A stretch of 56,026 nucleotides of DNA from DASSWG01 sp035705295 (GCA_035705295.1 DASSWG010000070.1:1-56026), one strand, 5' to 3'. Shown: positions 23,465 through 32,242, counted from the first letter of the stretch. The notes: generated by a model from the sequence alone, not told the origin. Numbers and translations: made by a program.

Positions 23465-23920
23465 ATGAAATTAAAAAACATTTTTCTGCTAATGGCAATG
23501 GTTTTGAGTGCTTTTTCCGCTTCAAGCCAAACTTTTGAACTTCGGCACGACCATTCAAATATTTTGGTCAGTGATTTAGAAGCCAGTGCTTTATTTTATA
23601 AAAACATATTGAACCTTAAAGAACTGGAAACCCCTTGGGGCAAAAATCCAAAAACCCGTTTTTTCTCTATTGGAAACAATCGGCAAATACACATGGTGCA
23701 AGCAGATAAGGAAAGTATTGTAATAAACAAAATCCTTCATCTCGCTTTCAACGTGAAGGATTTCGAGGCCTATCTCCAATTTTTAAAAAAGAAAGGGATT
23801 GAATATTTCAATTTTTCAGGAGGTAAATATGAAATCCAATTGAGACCGGACGGGGTAAAGCAAATCTATTTTCAAGACCCGGATGGAAATTGGATAGAAG
23901 TCAATGATTCGGAATATTGA
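23465..23920 (+). CDS. VOC-superfamily (glyoxalase-like) secreted protein
   Basis: 151 residues. Signal peptide 1-20 (IFLLMAMVLSAFSASSQ). One vicinal-oxygen-chelate domain: LRHDHSNILVSDLEASALFYKNIL, HLAFNVKDFEAYLQFLKKKG, and a C-terminal QIYFQDPDGNWIEVND with a typical metal-ligand Glu. Family members are metal-dependent lyases, dioxygenases or resistance proteins; the reaction is not evident here. It starts 11 bases after the esterase, so the two are probably cotranscribed and exported together. Confidence 0.86.
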   Translation: MKLKNIFLLMAMVLSAFSASSQTFELRHDHSNILVSDLEASALFYKNILNLKELETPWGKNPKTRFFSIGNNRQIHMVQADKESIVINKILHLAFNVKDFEAYLQFLKKKGIEYFNFSGGKYEIQLRPDGVKQIYFQDPDGNWIEVNDSEY

Positions 23921-23964
23921 TGTTGCAATACGTTAAACGACAATATGAAAACCATTGATTTTTG

Positions 23965-24031
23965 ATGGAACAGACTATGATCCCTTCGACGGAGAAGGTG
24001 AAAAATAAGATCGAGAAAATTTTGAATATTG
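23965..24031 (+). pseudogene. Stray duplicate of the 3' end of the E1 gene
   Basis: Reads MEQTMIPSTEKVKNKIEKIL, against LEQTMIPSTEKVKRKIEEVL at the true E1 end (22030-22098). About three quarters of the bases match and many differences are at third codon positions, so it is a diverged coding piece, not a recent copy. No more of E1 is recognisable upstream of it. Confidence 0.85.
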
Positions 24032-24121
24032 ATTTTATACACTGGAAATCAATCAACTTCTTGCATATCAATTCCGATGTTTAAAAAAATTGGTATATTG
24101 TCTCAATAAACCAATTTTACC

Positions 24122-27100
24122 ATGAAAAAATTTTACTTCGCTTTTCTTTTTGCATTGATTGCCTTTTCTGCACAGGCGCAGCAGCAGCCTTTTATTACTA
24201 CTTGGGAGGTTGAACCGGGTGATTTGAATATAACTATTCCTACAACGGGAACAGGTTATAACTATACTGTTGATTTTGGGGATGGCAGTGTTCAATATAA
24301 TGTTACTGGAGATGTAACACACTCCTATTTTACCCCAGGGATTTATACAGTAACCATTTCGGGAAACTTTCCCAGAATCGATTTTTCGAGCGCATCATTT
24401 GACACCCGAGAGCAAATTAAGAGTATTGAACAATGGGGTGACATACAATGGGCATCTATGGAAAAAGCATTTACTGGTTGTTCAAACATGGTAATAAATG
24501 CTACTGATGCTCCAGATCTCAGTCAGGTAACCGATATTTCCTCCATGTTTGAACAAGCAAGTTCCTTTAACCAGTCTATTAATCATTGGAATGTATCAAA
24601 TGTTACGAATATGTCTTCGTTGTTTTCTAATGCTATAACTTTTAATCAACCTTTAAACAATTGGAATGTGTCCAATGTCACAGATATGAGTTCTATGTTT
24701 AAAAAGGCAATTTTATTTGACCAACCTCTCAATTCTTGGAATGTTTCCAATGTTACAGATATGAGTTATATGTTTTCTGATGCATCTTCCTTCAACCAAC
24801 CCTTAAATAATTGGGATGTGTCTAATGTTACAAATATGAACTATATGTTTACTGAACTTTATTCTGTAATCACAAATCCTAATAAGGATTATAAATTTAA
24901 TCAAACGCTTAATAATTGGAACGTTTCCAATGTTGCGACAATGAAAGCTATGTTTCAAGGAGCAATTTATTTTAATCAACCACTAAACAACTGGGATGTT
25001 TCCAATGTAATAGATATGAGTTATATGTTTCAGGATGCTGCTAGCTTTAATCAAAACGTTAATAATTGGAATGTTTCCAATGTTACGGATATGAGCTATA
25101 TGTTTTCCGATACATATACTAATTCTGAAGAGACTATATTTAACCAACCTCTTGACAATTGGGATGTTTCCAATGTTGTAAATATGAAGGGGATGTTCTC
25201 CAAAGCAAGGTTTTTTGAACAGCCTTTGAACTCCTGGGATGTGGGCAATGTGGCAAATATGTCTGGAATGTTTAAAAACGCCATAAATTTTAATCAGCCT
25301 TTAAATAACTGGAACGTTTCCAATGTGACTGACATGAGCCATATGTTTGAGGGTGCCCTTGTTTTCAATCAAGATATTGGTAATTGGGATGTTTCCAATG
25401 TTATTGATATGGGCTATATGTTTGCTAGTTCTTTTTATGGTTTTGGCGGATATCCATATCACAAATTTGATCAACCTATTGGAAACTGGAACGTGTCCAA
25501 CGTTGTAAATATGGAACAGATGTTCGCGCACTCTGAATTTAACCAAGATATCAATAATTGGGATGTATCCAGTGTTACTAACATGAAATCTATGTTTGTA
25601 GGCACAAATTCATTTAATAAACCACTTAATTTATGGAATGTTTCAAATGTTCTTTCAATGGAAGGGATGTTTGCAAATGCTCAAAACTTCAATCAAGATT
25701 TATCCAATTGGAATTTTAACAACAACGTTTCTTTAGATGATTTTGTTTCCAATACAAGTTTAAATATTACTAATTACGAACTATTGATTAGCCGATTCAA
25801 AAACTTAAATCTGCAAAATAAAAATTTGGATGCCACGGGCTTATTATATTGTAACGACAGTGATAGATTATACCTAGTGAATAATCTGGGGTGGAACATT
25901 TTAAACGACAATAAACTGATAAACTGCACGCAAAACCTTACCCCAGGAGCTTTTGTAACACGTTGGAGAATATCAGCATCTGATCCTACACTGATTATTC
26001 CCACTACAGGTTCTGGATATAATTATACCATAGATTTTGGTGATGGTACTGTATTGACAAACCAAACAAACAGTGTGGCACATAATTATAATCCGGGAGT
26101 TTATACGGTCACAATTACCGGTTCTTTCCCACGAATTGATTTTAATAGTGAATCACAGCTCTTCAGCGTGGAGCAATGGGGGGACATTCAATGGACAACC
26201 ATGCAAAATGCTTTTTCTAATTGTCCTGTGAAAATTAATGCTACAGACGCCCCGGATTTAAGTCAGGTAGCCGATATGAGTGGAATGTTTTCCGGTTGTA
26301 ATTTCAATCAATCCATAAATCATTGGGACGTAAGCAATGTGACCAATATGAGTAGTTTATTTGCAAATATGGAATACTTCAATCAACCTTTGGACAATTG
26401 GAATGTGTCTAATGTGACCGACATGAGTGGTATGTTTCAGGGTTCAACCGCATTTAATCAACCGCTTAATAGTTGGGATGTGTCTAGTGTAACTGATATG
26501 ACAGGGGTATTTCTTGAGGCAAAATCATTTAACCAACCAGTCGATAATTGGAATGTGTCGAATGTGACCAATATGAGCAGTATGTTTGAGGGGGTGTTGT
26601 CTTTTAACCAACCGCTCAACAATTGGGATGTATCTAATGTGACAGACATGAGTGAGATGTTTTCTTCTGCCTATTATTTCAATCAACCTTTAAACAATTG
26701 GGATGTTTCTAATGTCAGCAATATTGATAAAATGTTTTCTGTTACATATTATTTCAATCAACCTTTAAACAATTGGGACGTATCTAATATAACCATTATG
26801 TCTCAAGTTTTTGGAGGAGCAAAAAGTTTTAATCAACCGCTCAATAATTGGGATGTCTCCAATGTAACTATTTTTTTTGAAACCTTTTCTGGTACGGGTT
26901 CTTTTAATCAACCACTGGATAATTGGGATGTATCCAATGCACAAAGTTTAGTAGGAATGTTTTGGAATGCAAAGTCTTTTAATCAACCTCTTAATGATTG
27001 GGATGTATCCAATGTAACGAATATGCAAAATATGTTTGATTATGCTTCTTCATTTAATCAACCCCTCGACAATTGGGATGTTTCGAATGTTAATTTAATG

Positions 27101-28699
27101 GATGGAATGTTCCGAAACGCCCAAAACTTTAATCAAGATTTATCCAGTTGGGATTTCAATACAGGAATGATGTATAATTTTTTATCGGATAGTGGGCTGG
27201 ATATTAGTAATTATAATTCTTTTTTAGCGCAATTAGCTATATCAGGAATTAATAATGGTGAGCTGGGAGCAGACGGCTTGGAGTACTGTAACCAAGGGGC
27301 CCGATATTATCTAATAAATAATCTAGGCTGGACAATTTATGGCGATAACTTGTCTGCGGATTGTAATATGATAACCGGAACCATTTTATATGACGAAAAC
27401 AACAACGGTTGTAACTCCAATGATATCACCGCAAACGGAGTTATGATAAATATAAACGACGGCACCTACGATTTTGCAACTTTCGTAAATAATGGAAATT
27501 ATAACGTCGGGGTGGCAGGAACCAACTTTACCGTTTCCGTGGTAAACACTCCCGCATATTACACAGTCACCCCACCAAGCGCGTTCGTCACCTTCACCAC
27601 TTCCAACACCGCACAACAAGACTTCTGCCTGACCGCCAACCAAAGCATCGAAGATATAAACGTTACTTTGTTGCCCATTTCACAAGCCCGCCCCGGGTTT
27701 GAAGCCGATTATCAATTGGTGGTAGAAAACATGGGAACACAATCGGTCGCCACGGTAACGCTAACGCTAAGTTTTGACGACACCAACCAAAGTTTTGTAA
27801 GTGCTGTTCCAAGCCCGACTTCCACCACCGCCAATCAGCTCACTTTTGACTTGACCAATTTGTTGCCTTTTGAAACCCGCACCATCGGAATTATCATGCA
27901 AACTTTTACCCCACCAACGGTAAACGGTGGCGATTTGTTGAGTTTTACCACGTCCGTTACACCAAATACCAACGACCACACCCCGGCGGATAATACTTTT
28001 GTGTACGACCAGACCGTGGTCAACTCGTTCGACCCTAACGACAAGCAAGTGTTGCAGGGTGAAGAAATTTTTATTTCCGAAGCCGATGAATATTTAAGTT
28101 ATCTTATCCGTTTTCAAAATACCGGAACGGCAAGTGCCATTAATGTGCGCATTCTCGATACTTTACATCCTAAACTCGACTGGAACACGATCCAACCCGT
28201 CAGTGCAAGTCACAATTATCGTGTGGAAATCACCGATGGCAACCATGTGGAGTTTATTTTTGAAAACATCAACCTTCCACACGAAGCTGCGGACGAACCC
28301 GGAAGCCACGGGTTTATCGCCTATAAAATCAAACCCAAAAACGATGTGCAAATAGGCGATATAATTACCGGCGATGCCCGTATTTATTTCGATTTCAACG
28401 CGCCAATTATCACCAACATGGTTTCCACGGAAATTGTCGAAAACCTTTCCGCGGAAAACTTTGAGTTGGCAAGCAACATCCGGTTATATCCAAATCCCAC
28501 AAACGGCATCCTGAACATTTCATCCGAAACCGAACTGGAAAAAGTGGAATTGTTTTCCATCACTGGAAACCGCTTGTTGTTGCAAGAAAACAGCTTGGGA
28601 AAAATCGACTTGCACCGATTTTCCGAGGGGATTTATTTCCTAAAAATCATTGGGGAAAATGGGACAGAGGTAGTTAAAAAAATCGTCAAGAAGGAATAG
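24122..28699 (+). CDS. BspA-type repeat surface protein with T9SS sorting domain
   Basis: 1525 residues. Signal peptide 1-19 (FYFAFLFALIAFSAQAQ). Two long modules follow, each a PKD-like domain (VDFGDG, HSYFTPGIYTVTI; about 25-95 and 610-675), a block of 25-residue repeats of FNQPLNNWDVSNVTDMSxMF type (15 in the first, 12 in the second), and an ending with YLVNNLGW or YYLINNLGW. Then come a DUF11/SdrD-like region, the T9SS-associated domain SFDPNDKQVLQGE ... GDARIYFDFNAPI, and a type A sorting domain (LYPNPTNGILNIS to KKIVKKE). BspA-type repeats are beta-solenoids used in adhesion; the role here is inferred as cell-surface binding. Confidence 0.94.
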   Translation: MKKFYFAFLFALIAFSAQAQQQPFITTWEVEPGDLNITIPTTGTGYNYTVDFGDGSVQYNVTGDVTHSYFTPGIYTVTISGNFPRIDFSSASFDTREQIKSIEQWGDIQWASMEKAFTGCSNMVINATDAPDLSQVTDISSMFEQASSFNQSINHWNVSNVTNMSSLFSNAITFNQPLNNWNVSNVTDMSSMFKKAILFDQPLNSWNVSNVTDMSYMFSDASSFNQPLNNWDVSNVTNMNYMFTELYSVITNPNKDYKFNQTLNNWNVSNVATMKAMFQGAIYFNQPLNNWDVSNVIDMSYMFQDAASFNQNVNNWNVSNVTDMSYMFSDTYTNSEETIFNQPLDNWDVSNVVNMKGMFSKARFFEQPLNSWDVGNVANMSGMFKNAINFNQPLNNWNVSNVTDMSHMFEGALVFNQDIGNWDVSNVIDMGYMFASSFYGFGGYPYHKFDQPIGNWNVSNVVNMEQMFAHSEFNQDINNWDVSSVTNMKSMFVGTNSFNKPLNLWNVSNVLSMEGMFANAQNFNQDLSNWNFNNNVSLDDFVSNTSLNITNYELLISRFKNLNLQNKNLDATGLLYCNDSDRLYLVNNLGWNILNDNKLINCTQNLTPGAFVTRWRISASDPTLIIPTTGSGYNYTIDFGDGTVLTNQTNSVAHNYNPGVYTVTITGSFPRIDFNSESQLFSVEQWGDIQWTTMQNAFSNCPVKINATDAPDLSQVADMSGMFSGCNFNQSINHWDVSNVTNMSSLFANMEYFNQPLDNWNVSNVTDMSGMFQGSTAFNQPLNSWDVSSVTDMTGVFLEAKSFNQPVDNWNVSNVTNMSSMFEGVLSFNQPLNNWDVSNVTDMSEMFSSAYYFNQPLNNWDVSNVSNIDKMFSVTYYFNQPLNNWDVSNITIMSQVFGGAKSFNQPLNNWDVSNVTIFFETFSGTGSFNQPLDNWDVSNAQSLVGMFWNAKSFNQPLNDWDVSNVTNMQNMFDYASSFNQPLDNWDVSNVNLMDGMFRNAQNFNQDLSSWDFNTGMMYNFLSDSGLDISNYNSFLAQLAISGINNGELGADGLEYCNQGARYYLINNLGWTIYGDNLSADCNMITGTILYDENNNGCNSNDITANGVMININDGTYDFATFVNNGNYNVGVAGTNFTVSVVNTPAYYTVTPPSAFVTFTTSNTAQQDFCLTANQSIEDINVTLLPISQARPGFEADYQLVVENMGTQSVATVTLTLSFDDTNQSFVSAVPSPTSTTANQLTFDLTNLLPFETRTIGIIMQTFTPPTVNGGDLLSFTTSVTPNTNDHTPADNTFVYDQTVVNSFDPNDKQVLQGEEIFISEADEYLSYLIRFQNTGTASAINVRILDTLHPKLDWNTIQPVSASHNYRVEITDGNHVEFIFENINLPHEAADEPGSHGFIAYKIKPKNDVQIGDIITGDARIYFDFNAPIITNMVSTEIVENLSAENFELASNIRLYPNPTNGILNISSETELEKVELFSITGNRLLLQENSLGKIDLHRFSEGIYFLKIIGENGTEVVKKIVKKE

Positions 28700-28701
28700 A
28701 G

Positions 28702-28747
28702 AAAAAACCCTTTCAGCATTCCGACCGCTGAAACGGGCTTTGAATTT
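28702..28747. terminator. Bidirectional hairpin terminator
   Basis: Stem CCCTTTCAGC (28708-28717) and GCTGAAACGGG (28727-28737), one bulged base, flanked by A-run and T-run. It lies between the convergent BspA-type and DUF4136 genes and can serve both. Confidence 0.75.
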
Positions 28748-28759
28748 TTCAACGAAAAA

Positions 28760-29308
28760 TTATTTCTCTTCCATTCCCGGAGGATATTCCGCCATAATTT
28801 GCGAAACAATTTCCCGGATTTGCCCTTCTTTATATTCAATATCCAAACTCAAGGCACCGGTGCCCATTCCTTGCCAAACCAAATTCATTGAATTGGCGTC
28901 GATGAGGTCGATGTACAATGTGCCTTCGGTCGTGCGCGAAACCGTGTTGTAGCCCGCGCCCCAATAATACGGACGCCAGCCCCAACCATAACCGTAATAG
29001 CCATAAGGATTTCTGTAAATGTTCACGTTTTCAACAGTTTTGGTGAAAATGCTCACCAACAAATCCGGATTTTCGGATTTGGTCATTCCTTTAGCTTCGA
29101 GTTCGGCTTCGATGGCGCGCAAAATCCGTTTTTTGTCCAAATCGGAAATTTCGGCCTTGTCGATGCCGGGTTTGTAGAACGCGAAAGTTTCGTAGGTGCT
29201 GAAATTTGCTTCCCGGTCATAATCGGTTGCGACCCGTACGGAATCGCACGAAGCCAAGACACCAATAAATACGGTGATTATTGTAAGTTTTGCTAAATTT
29301 TTCATCAT
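28760..29308 (-). CDS. DUF4136 lipoprotein
   Basis: 182 residues. A lipoprotein signal (TIITVFIGVLASC, lipobox Cys at 21) is followed by DYDREANFSTYETFAFYK, the usual start of DUF4136, a helix KKRILRAIEAELEAKGM, PDLLVSIFTKTVENVN, a Tyr/Gly/Trp-rich patch (YGYYGYGWGWRPYYWG) and GTLYIDLIDANSMNLVWQGMG. It is predicted to be anchored in the outer membrane on the periplasmic side. Function unknown. It converges on the BspA-type gene. Confidence 0.92.
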   Translation of the reverse strand: MMKNLAKLTIITVFIGVLASCDSVRVATDYDREANFSTYETFAFYKPGIDKAEISDLDKKRILRAIEAELEAKGMTKSENPDLLVSIFTKTVENVNIYRNPYGYYGYGWGWRPYYWGAGYNTVSRTTEGTLYIDLIDANSMNLVWQGMGTGALSLDIEYKEGQIREIVSQIMAEYPPGMEEK

Positions 29309-29326
29309 TCTTTTTTTAATAATTTA

Positions 29327-29360
29327 CCCCCTCCCTTTTTGGGGAGGGTCGGGGAGGGGC
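29327..29360. repeat. C/G-rich hairpin upstream of the DUF4136 gene
   Basis: CCCTCCC (29329-29335) pairs with GGGAGGG (29342-29348) over a TTTTTG loop, followed by a second GGGGAGGGG. A simple stem of this kind is frequent between genes in Flavobacteriia; it could also act as a terminator of urocanase transcripts. Confidence 0.5.
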
Positions 29361-29374
29361 TTTCATTGTTTTTT

Positions 29375-29461
29375 GGGCGTTCGGGCGGGCTTTCCGCTTT
29401 TACTCCTCGTCAGTCCGCTATCGCTTCCTTCCTGTGGGGTAACCGCTGCAATCCCTAACGC
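29375..29461. repeat. 87-base element bounded by GGGCGTT and TAACGC at the 3' end of hutU
   Basis: Ends are GGGCGTT (29375-29381) and TAACGC (29456-29461), that is, complementary GCGTT/AACGC boundaries. Inside, CCGC is spaced at intervals (29394, 29416, 29443). On the minus strand it starts four bases after the hutU stop. The complementary ends recall integron attC sites, but no integrase gene is in the window. Confidence 0.45.
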
Positions 29462-29464
29462 GAA

Positions 29465-31468
29465 TTAGTCGTTCCACAATGCGTCGTCAACAAAATTCGG
29501 CAACGTGACCTTCAAATTCGGCTCGTTTTCCATCGCCCTTTTGATGGCGAAAACCGCGCCATCATTCCGCGCCCACGAACGTCGGGAAATCCCGTTGTTC
29601 ACATCCCAGAAAAGCATTGAGCGTAAACGTTTTGCGGCTTCTTTACTACCATCAAGAACCATACCGAACCCACCATTGATGACCTCGCCCCAGCCCACAC
29701 CACCACCGTTGTGGATGCTTACCCAAGTTGCGCCGCGGAAGCTGTCTCCAATCACGTTTTGAATGGCCATATCTGCGGTAAATTGACTTCCATCATAAAT
29801 ATTCGATGTTTCCCGGAAAGGCGAATCTGTTCCGGAAACATCGTGATGATCACGACCCAAGACCACCGGGCCGATTTCCCCGTTTGCGATGGCTTGGTTA
29901 AATGCCTCGGCAATTTTTGTGCGCCCTTCGGCATCGGCGTACAAAATCCGGGCTTGCGAGCCCACGACCAGTTTGTTTTCCTGTGCGCCTTCGATCCAAG
30001 TAATATTATCTTGTAATTGTTGTTGAATTTCTTCCGGAGCGTTTTGCTTCAATTCTTCCAACACTTTTTTGGCGAACTCGTCTGTTTTTTGTAAATCTTC
30101 CGATTTTCCCGAAGTGCAAACCCACCGGAAAGGCCCGAAACCGAAGTCGAAGCACATTGGGCCCATAATGTCTTGGACGTAGGAAGAATATTTGAATTTT
30201 TTCCCATCGGCTGCCATAATATCCGCGTCCGCCCTTGAAGCTTCCAATAAAAACGCGTTTCCGTAATCGAAAAAATACGTGCCTTTTTCCGTGTGTTTGT
30301 TGATGACCTCGACTTGGCGTTTCAAGCTATTCTGCACTTCTTCTTTGAATTGTTCGGGATTTTTCGCCATCATTTTGTTGGCTTCTTCATAAGAAAGCCC
30401 CACCGGATAATATCCGCCGGCCCACGGGTTGTGCAATGAAGTTTGGTCACTTCCCAAATCGATATGGATGTTTTCTTTATCAAAATGTTCCCAGACTTCC
30501 ACCACATTTCCGTCGTAGGCGATAGAAACCGTTTCTTTTTCGGCTTTTGCTTTTTTCACCCGTTCGGAAAGTTCTTTTAAATCGGAAATCACTTCATCCA
30601 CCCAGCCTTGTGAATGCCGAGTTTCAGTAGCTTTTTTATTGACTTCGGCGCAAACGGTGATACAACCGGCAATGTTCCCGGCTTTGGGCTGAGCACCGCT
30701 CATTCCACCGAGACCGGAAGTTACGAACAATCCGCCCTTAGGTGATTTTTTAATTTTTCGAAAAGCGTTCAAAACGGTGATCGTGGTGCCGTGCACAATT
30801 CCTTGCGGACCAATGTACATATAACTTCCGGCGGTCATTTGGCCATATTGCGTCACGCCGAGCGCGTTGTATTTTTCCCAATCGTCGGGTTTGGAATAGT
30901 TCGGGATCATCATTCCGTTGGTGACCACGACCCGTGGCGCATCTTTATGCGAAGGGAACAAGCCCATCGGATGGCCGCTGTATATTGCCAAAGTTTGTTC
31001 GTCGGTCATTTCCGCCAAATATTGCATGGTCAATAAATATTGCGCCCAATTTTGGAAAACGGCGCCATTTCCGCCATAGGTAATCAACTCATGCGGATGT
31101 TGCGCCACGGCCGGATCCAAATTGTTTTGGATCATCAGCATAATGGCTTTTGCTTGTTCGCTTTTTCCCGGATATTCTGAAATGGGCCGCGCGTACATTT
31201 CATAATCGGGGCGGAAACGGTACATATAAATCCGTCCGTATTTTTTCAATTCTTCCGCAAATTCCGGCAATAAAGCAGCGTGGTGTTGCGGTTCAAAATA
31301 GCGCAAAGCGTTTCGCAATGCCAATTTTTTTTCTTCTTCGGAAAGGATATCCTTACGCTTTGGTGCGTGGTTTATTTTTGGGTCGTATGTTTTTTTTGGA
31401 GGAAGATTTTTCGGGACTCCTTGAAGAACCATTCCCGCGAAAGCGGGAATCTTGTCTTTTAAACTCAT
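29465..31468 (-). CDS. hutU: Urocanate hydratase
   Basis: 667 residues, in the range of the long bacterial/eukaryotic form. It hydrates urocanate to imidazolone propionate in histidine breakdown, using tightly bound NAD+. Characteristic segments: YMYRFRPDYEMYARPISEYPG, LITYGGNGAVFQNWAQYLL, AGSYMYIGPQGIVHGTT, SGLGGMSGAQPKAGNIAG, FDFGFGPFRWVCTSG (with the conserved active-site Cys), and FVDDALW near the end. The N terminus begins MSLKDKIPAFAGMVLQG, where IPAFAGM comes from a 20-base palindrome. No other hut gene lies next to it. Confidence 0.96.
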   Translation of the reverse strand: MSLKDKIPAFAGMVLQGVPKNLPPKKTYDPKINHAPKRKDILSEEEKKLALRNALRYFEPQHHAALLPEFAEELKKYGRIYMYRFRPDYEMYARPISEYPGKSEQAKAIMLMIQNNLDPAVAQHPHELITYGGNGAVFQNWAQYLLTMQYLAEMTDEQTLAIYSGHPMGLFPSHKDAPRVVVTNGMMIPNYSKPDDWEKYNALGVTQYGQMTAGSYMYIGPQGIVHGTTITVLNAFRKIKKSPKGGLFVTSGLGGMSGAQPKAGNIAGCITVCAEVNKKATETRHSQGWVDEVISDLKELSERVKKAKAEKETVSIAYDGNVVEVWEHFDKENIHIDLGSDQTSLHNPWAGGYYPVGLSYEEANKMMAKNPEQFKEEVQNSLKRQVEVINKHTEKGTYFFDYGNAFLLEASRADADIMAADGKKFKYSSYVQDIMGPMCFDFGFGPFRWVCTSGKSEDLQKTDEFAKKVLEELKQNAPEEIQQQLQDNITWIEGAQENKLVVGSQARILYADAEGRTKIAEAFNQAIANGEIGPVVLGRDHHDVSGTDSPFRETSNIYDGSQFTADMAIQNVIGDSFRGATWVSIHNGGGVGWGEVINGGFGMVLDGSKEAAKRLRSMLFWDVNNGISRRSWARNDGAVFAIKRAMENEPNLKVTLPNFVDDALWND
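31431..31450. repeat. Palindrome in the 5' coding end of hutU
   Basis: ATTCCCGCGAAAGCGGGAAT, 8-base perfect arms with a GAAA loop. Encodes residues IPAFAGM near the N terminus. Two related copies lie 110-150 bases upstream (31544-31580). Confidence 0.9.
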
Positions 31469-31536
31469 AATTTCATTGATTTTCTGAATTGTATTTCCAA
31501 ACTCCTTGATTTTTTATTTCTCGTTTCGTTTTTTAT

Positions 31537-31719
31537 TCACGGGATTCCCGCCTTCACGGGATTCCCGCCTTCGCGGGAATTATAAGGGCAATGCCGGCAA
31601 CCACTTTTGCAACAATATCCGCGTTTAAGGTGATATTGTTCCGTAAAGCAGCGATAGCCTTCGGGGGTGAGGTAGTAATCGCCTTCTTCGAGTTCAATTT
31701 TTTTCTTTGGGAACAGCAT
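31537..31719 (-). CDS. DUF5522 cysteine-rich small protein with repeat-encoded C terminus
   Basis: 60 residues from ATG 31719 (an upstream ATG at 31734 adds MYLCN, less likely). The conserved part is EEGDYYLTPEGYRCFTEQYH then LKRGYCCKSGCRHCPY, with five Cys and one His that suggest a metal site. The family normally ends close to CPY; here the reading frame runs on into NSREGGNPVKAGIP and stops, and those bases belong to the ATTCCCGC palindrome family. It lies upstream of hutU on the same strand. Function unknown. Confidence 0.85.
   Translation of the reverse strand: MLFPKKKIELEEGDYYLTPEGYRCFTEQYHLKRGYCCKSGCRHCPYNSREGGNPVKAGIP
31544..31580. repeat. Pair of ATTCCCGC palindromes between hutU and the DUF5522 gene
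   Basis: ATTCCCGCCTTCGCGGGAAT (31561-31580, 8-base arms) preceded by a degenerate copy ATTCCCGCCTTCACGGG (31544-31560). They form the last codons of the DUF5522 gene and belong to the same family as the element inside hutU. Confidence 0.85.
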
Positions 31720-31801
31720 ATTACAAAGGTACAAATTTCAATAATCGATGCTTGGCAAACCTATTGCTTTTAAAATTCTAAAGCGTAAATTTATCTTGAA
31801 T

Positions 31802-31809
31802 TATCTTTG
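31802..31809 (+). promoter_or_regulatory. Candidate -7 box for the HExxH protein gene
   Basis: TATCTTTG matches TAnnTTTG, 50 bases before the ATG at 31859. No clear -33 TTTG at the expected distance was found. Confidence 0.35.
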
Positions 31810-31858
31810 GCGGTGCTTGTGTTAAAAAAGCAGATTTCAACAAACCAAAAATATAAAA

Positions 31859-32197
31859 ATGATCATCGTGGTGAACCGTTTTTTGTTTCGACTGTGGTCC
31901 GGGAGTAAATTTTCCGGCTTGTGCCTTTGGCCGTTTATCATTGTGCAAGATCCGGAATTAAAAAAAGACCTGGTTTTTATAAACCACGAACGGATTCATT
32001 TGCGGCAACAGGCGGAACTGTTGGTTTTGCCTTTTTATTTATGGTACGGACTGGAATTTATGATAAAATGGATTTGGCATAAAAATGCCCATCGGGCCTA
32101 TCGAAACATCAGTTTTGAAAAAGAAGCATACGCCAATGAAAAAAATCTTGATTTTTTAGGCCAACGGAAATTTTTTGGGTTTTGGAACTATTTGTAA
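31859..32197 (+). CDS. Conserved small protein with a HExxH motif
   Basis: 112 residues. I do not recognise a named family with certainty. FINHERIHLRQQAELLVLPFYLWYGLEF holds H43-E44-R-I-H47 followed by Gln, then a hydrophobic stretch that could span or lie on the membrane, and NAHRAYRNISFEKEAYANE with a Glu that could be a third zinc ligand. The arrangement resembles the helix of M56/BlaR1-type peptidases (HExxH in a membrane context). A short metalloprotease or a zinc-binding membrane protein are both possible. Upstream neighbour of the ACC-deaminase-like gene, 45 bases apart. Confidence 0.65.
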   Translation: MIIVVNRFLFRLWSGSKFSGLCLWPFIIVQDPELKKDLVFINHERIHLRQQAELLVLPFYLWYGLEFMIKWIWHKNAHRAYRNISFEKEAYANEKNLDFLGQRKFFGFWNYL

Positions 32198-32242
32198 CGG
32201 ACTTTCCACTTGGTTTTTTAGCTTTAACAGGTATTTGCAAAA

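Noticed and set aside
24540..27150. Regularly spaced repeats that could look like a CRISPR array
   Set aside because: The roughly 75-base periodicity is in coding frame and gives 25-residue BspA-type protein repeats; units are degenerate and there are no unique spacers or cas genes.
27386..28048. Long open frames on the minus strand opposite the BspA-type gene
   Set aside because: They are antisense to a strongly coding region with clear domains, have no recognisable protein features and no upstream signals.
29375..29461. Integron with attC site
   Set aside because: Only one candidate site and no integrase or gene-cassette array; kept only as a repeat with complementary ends.
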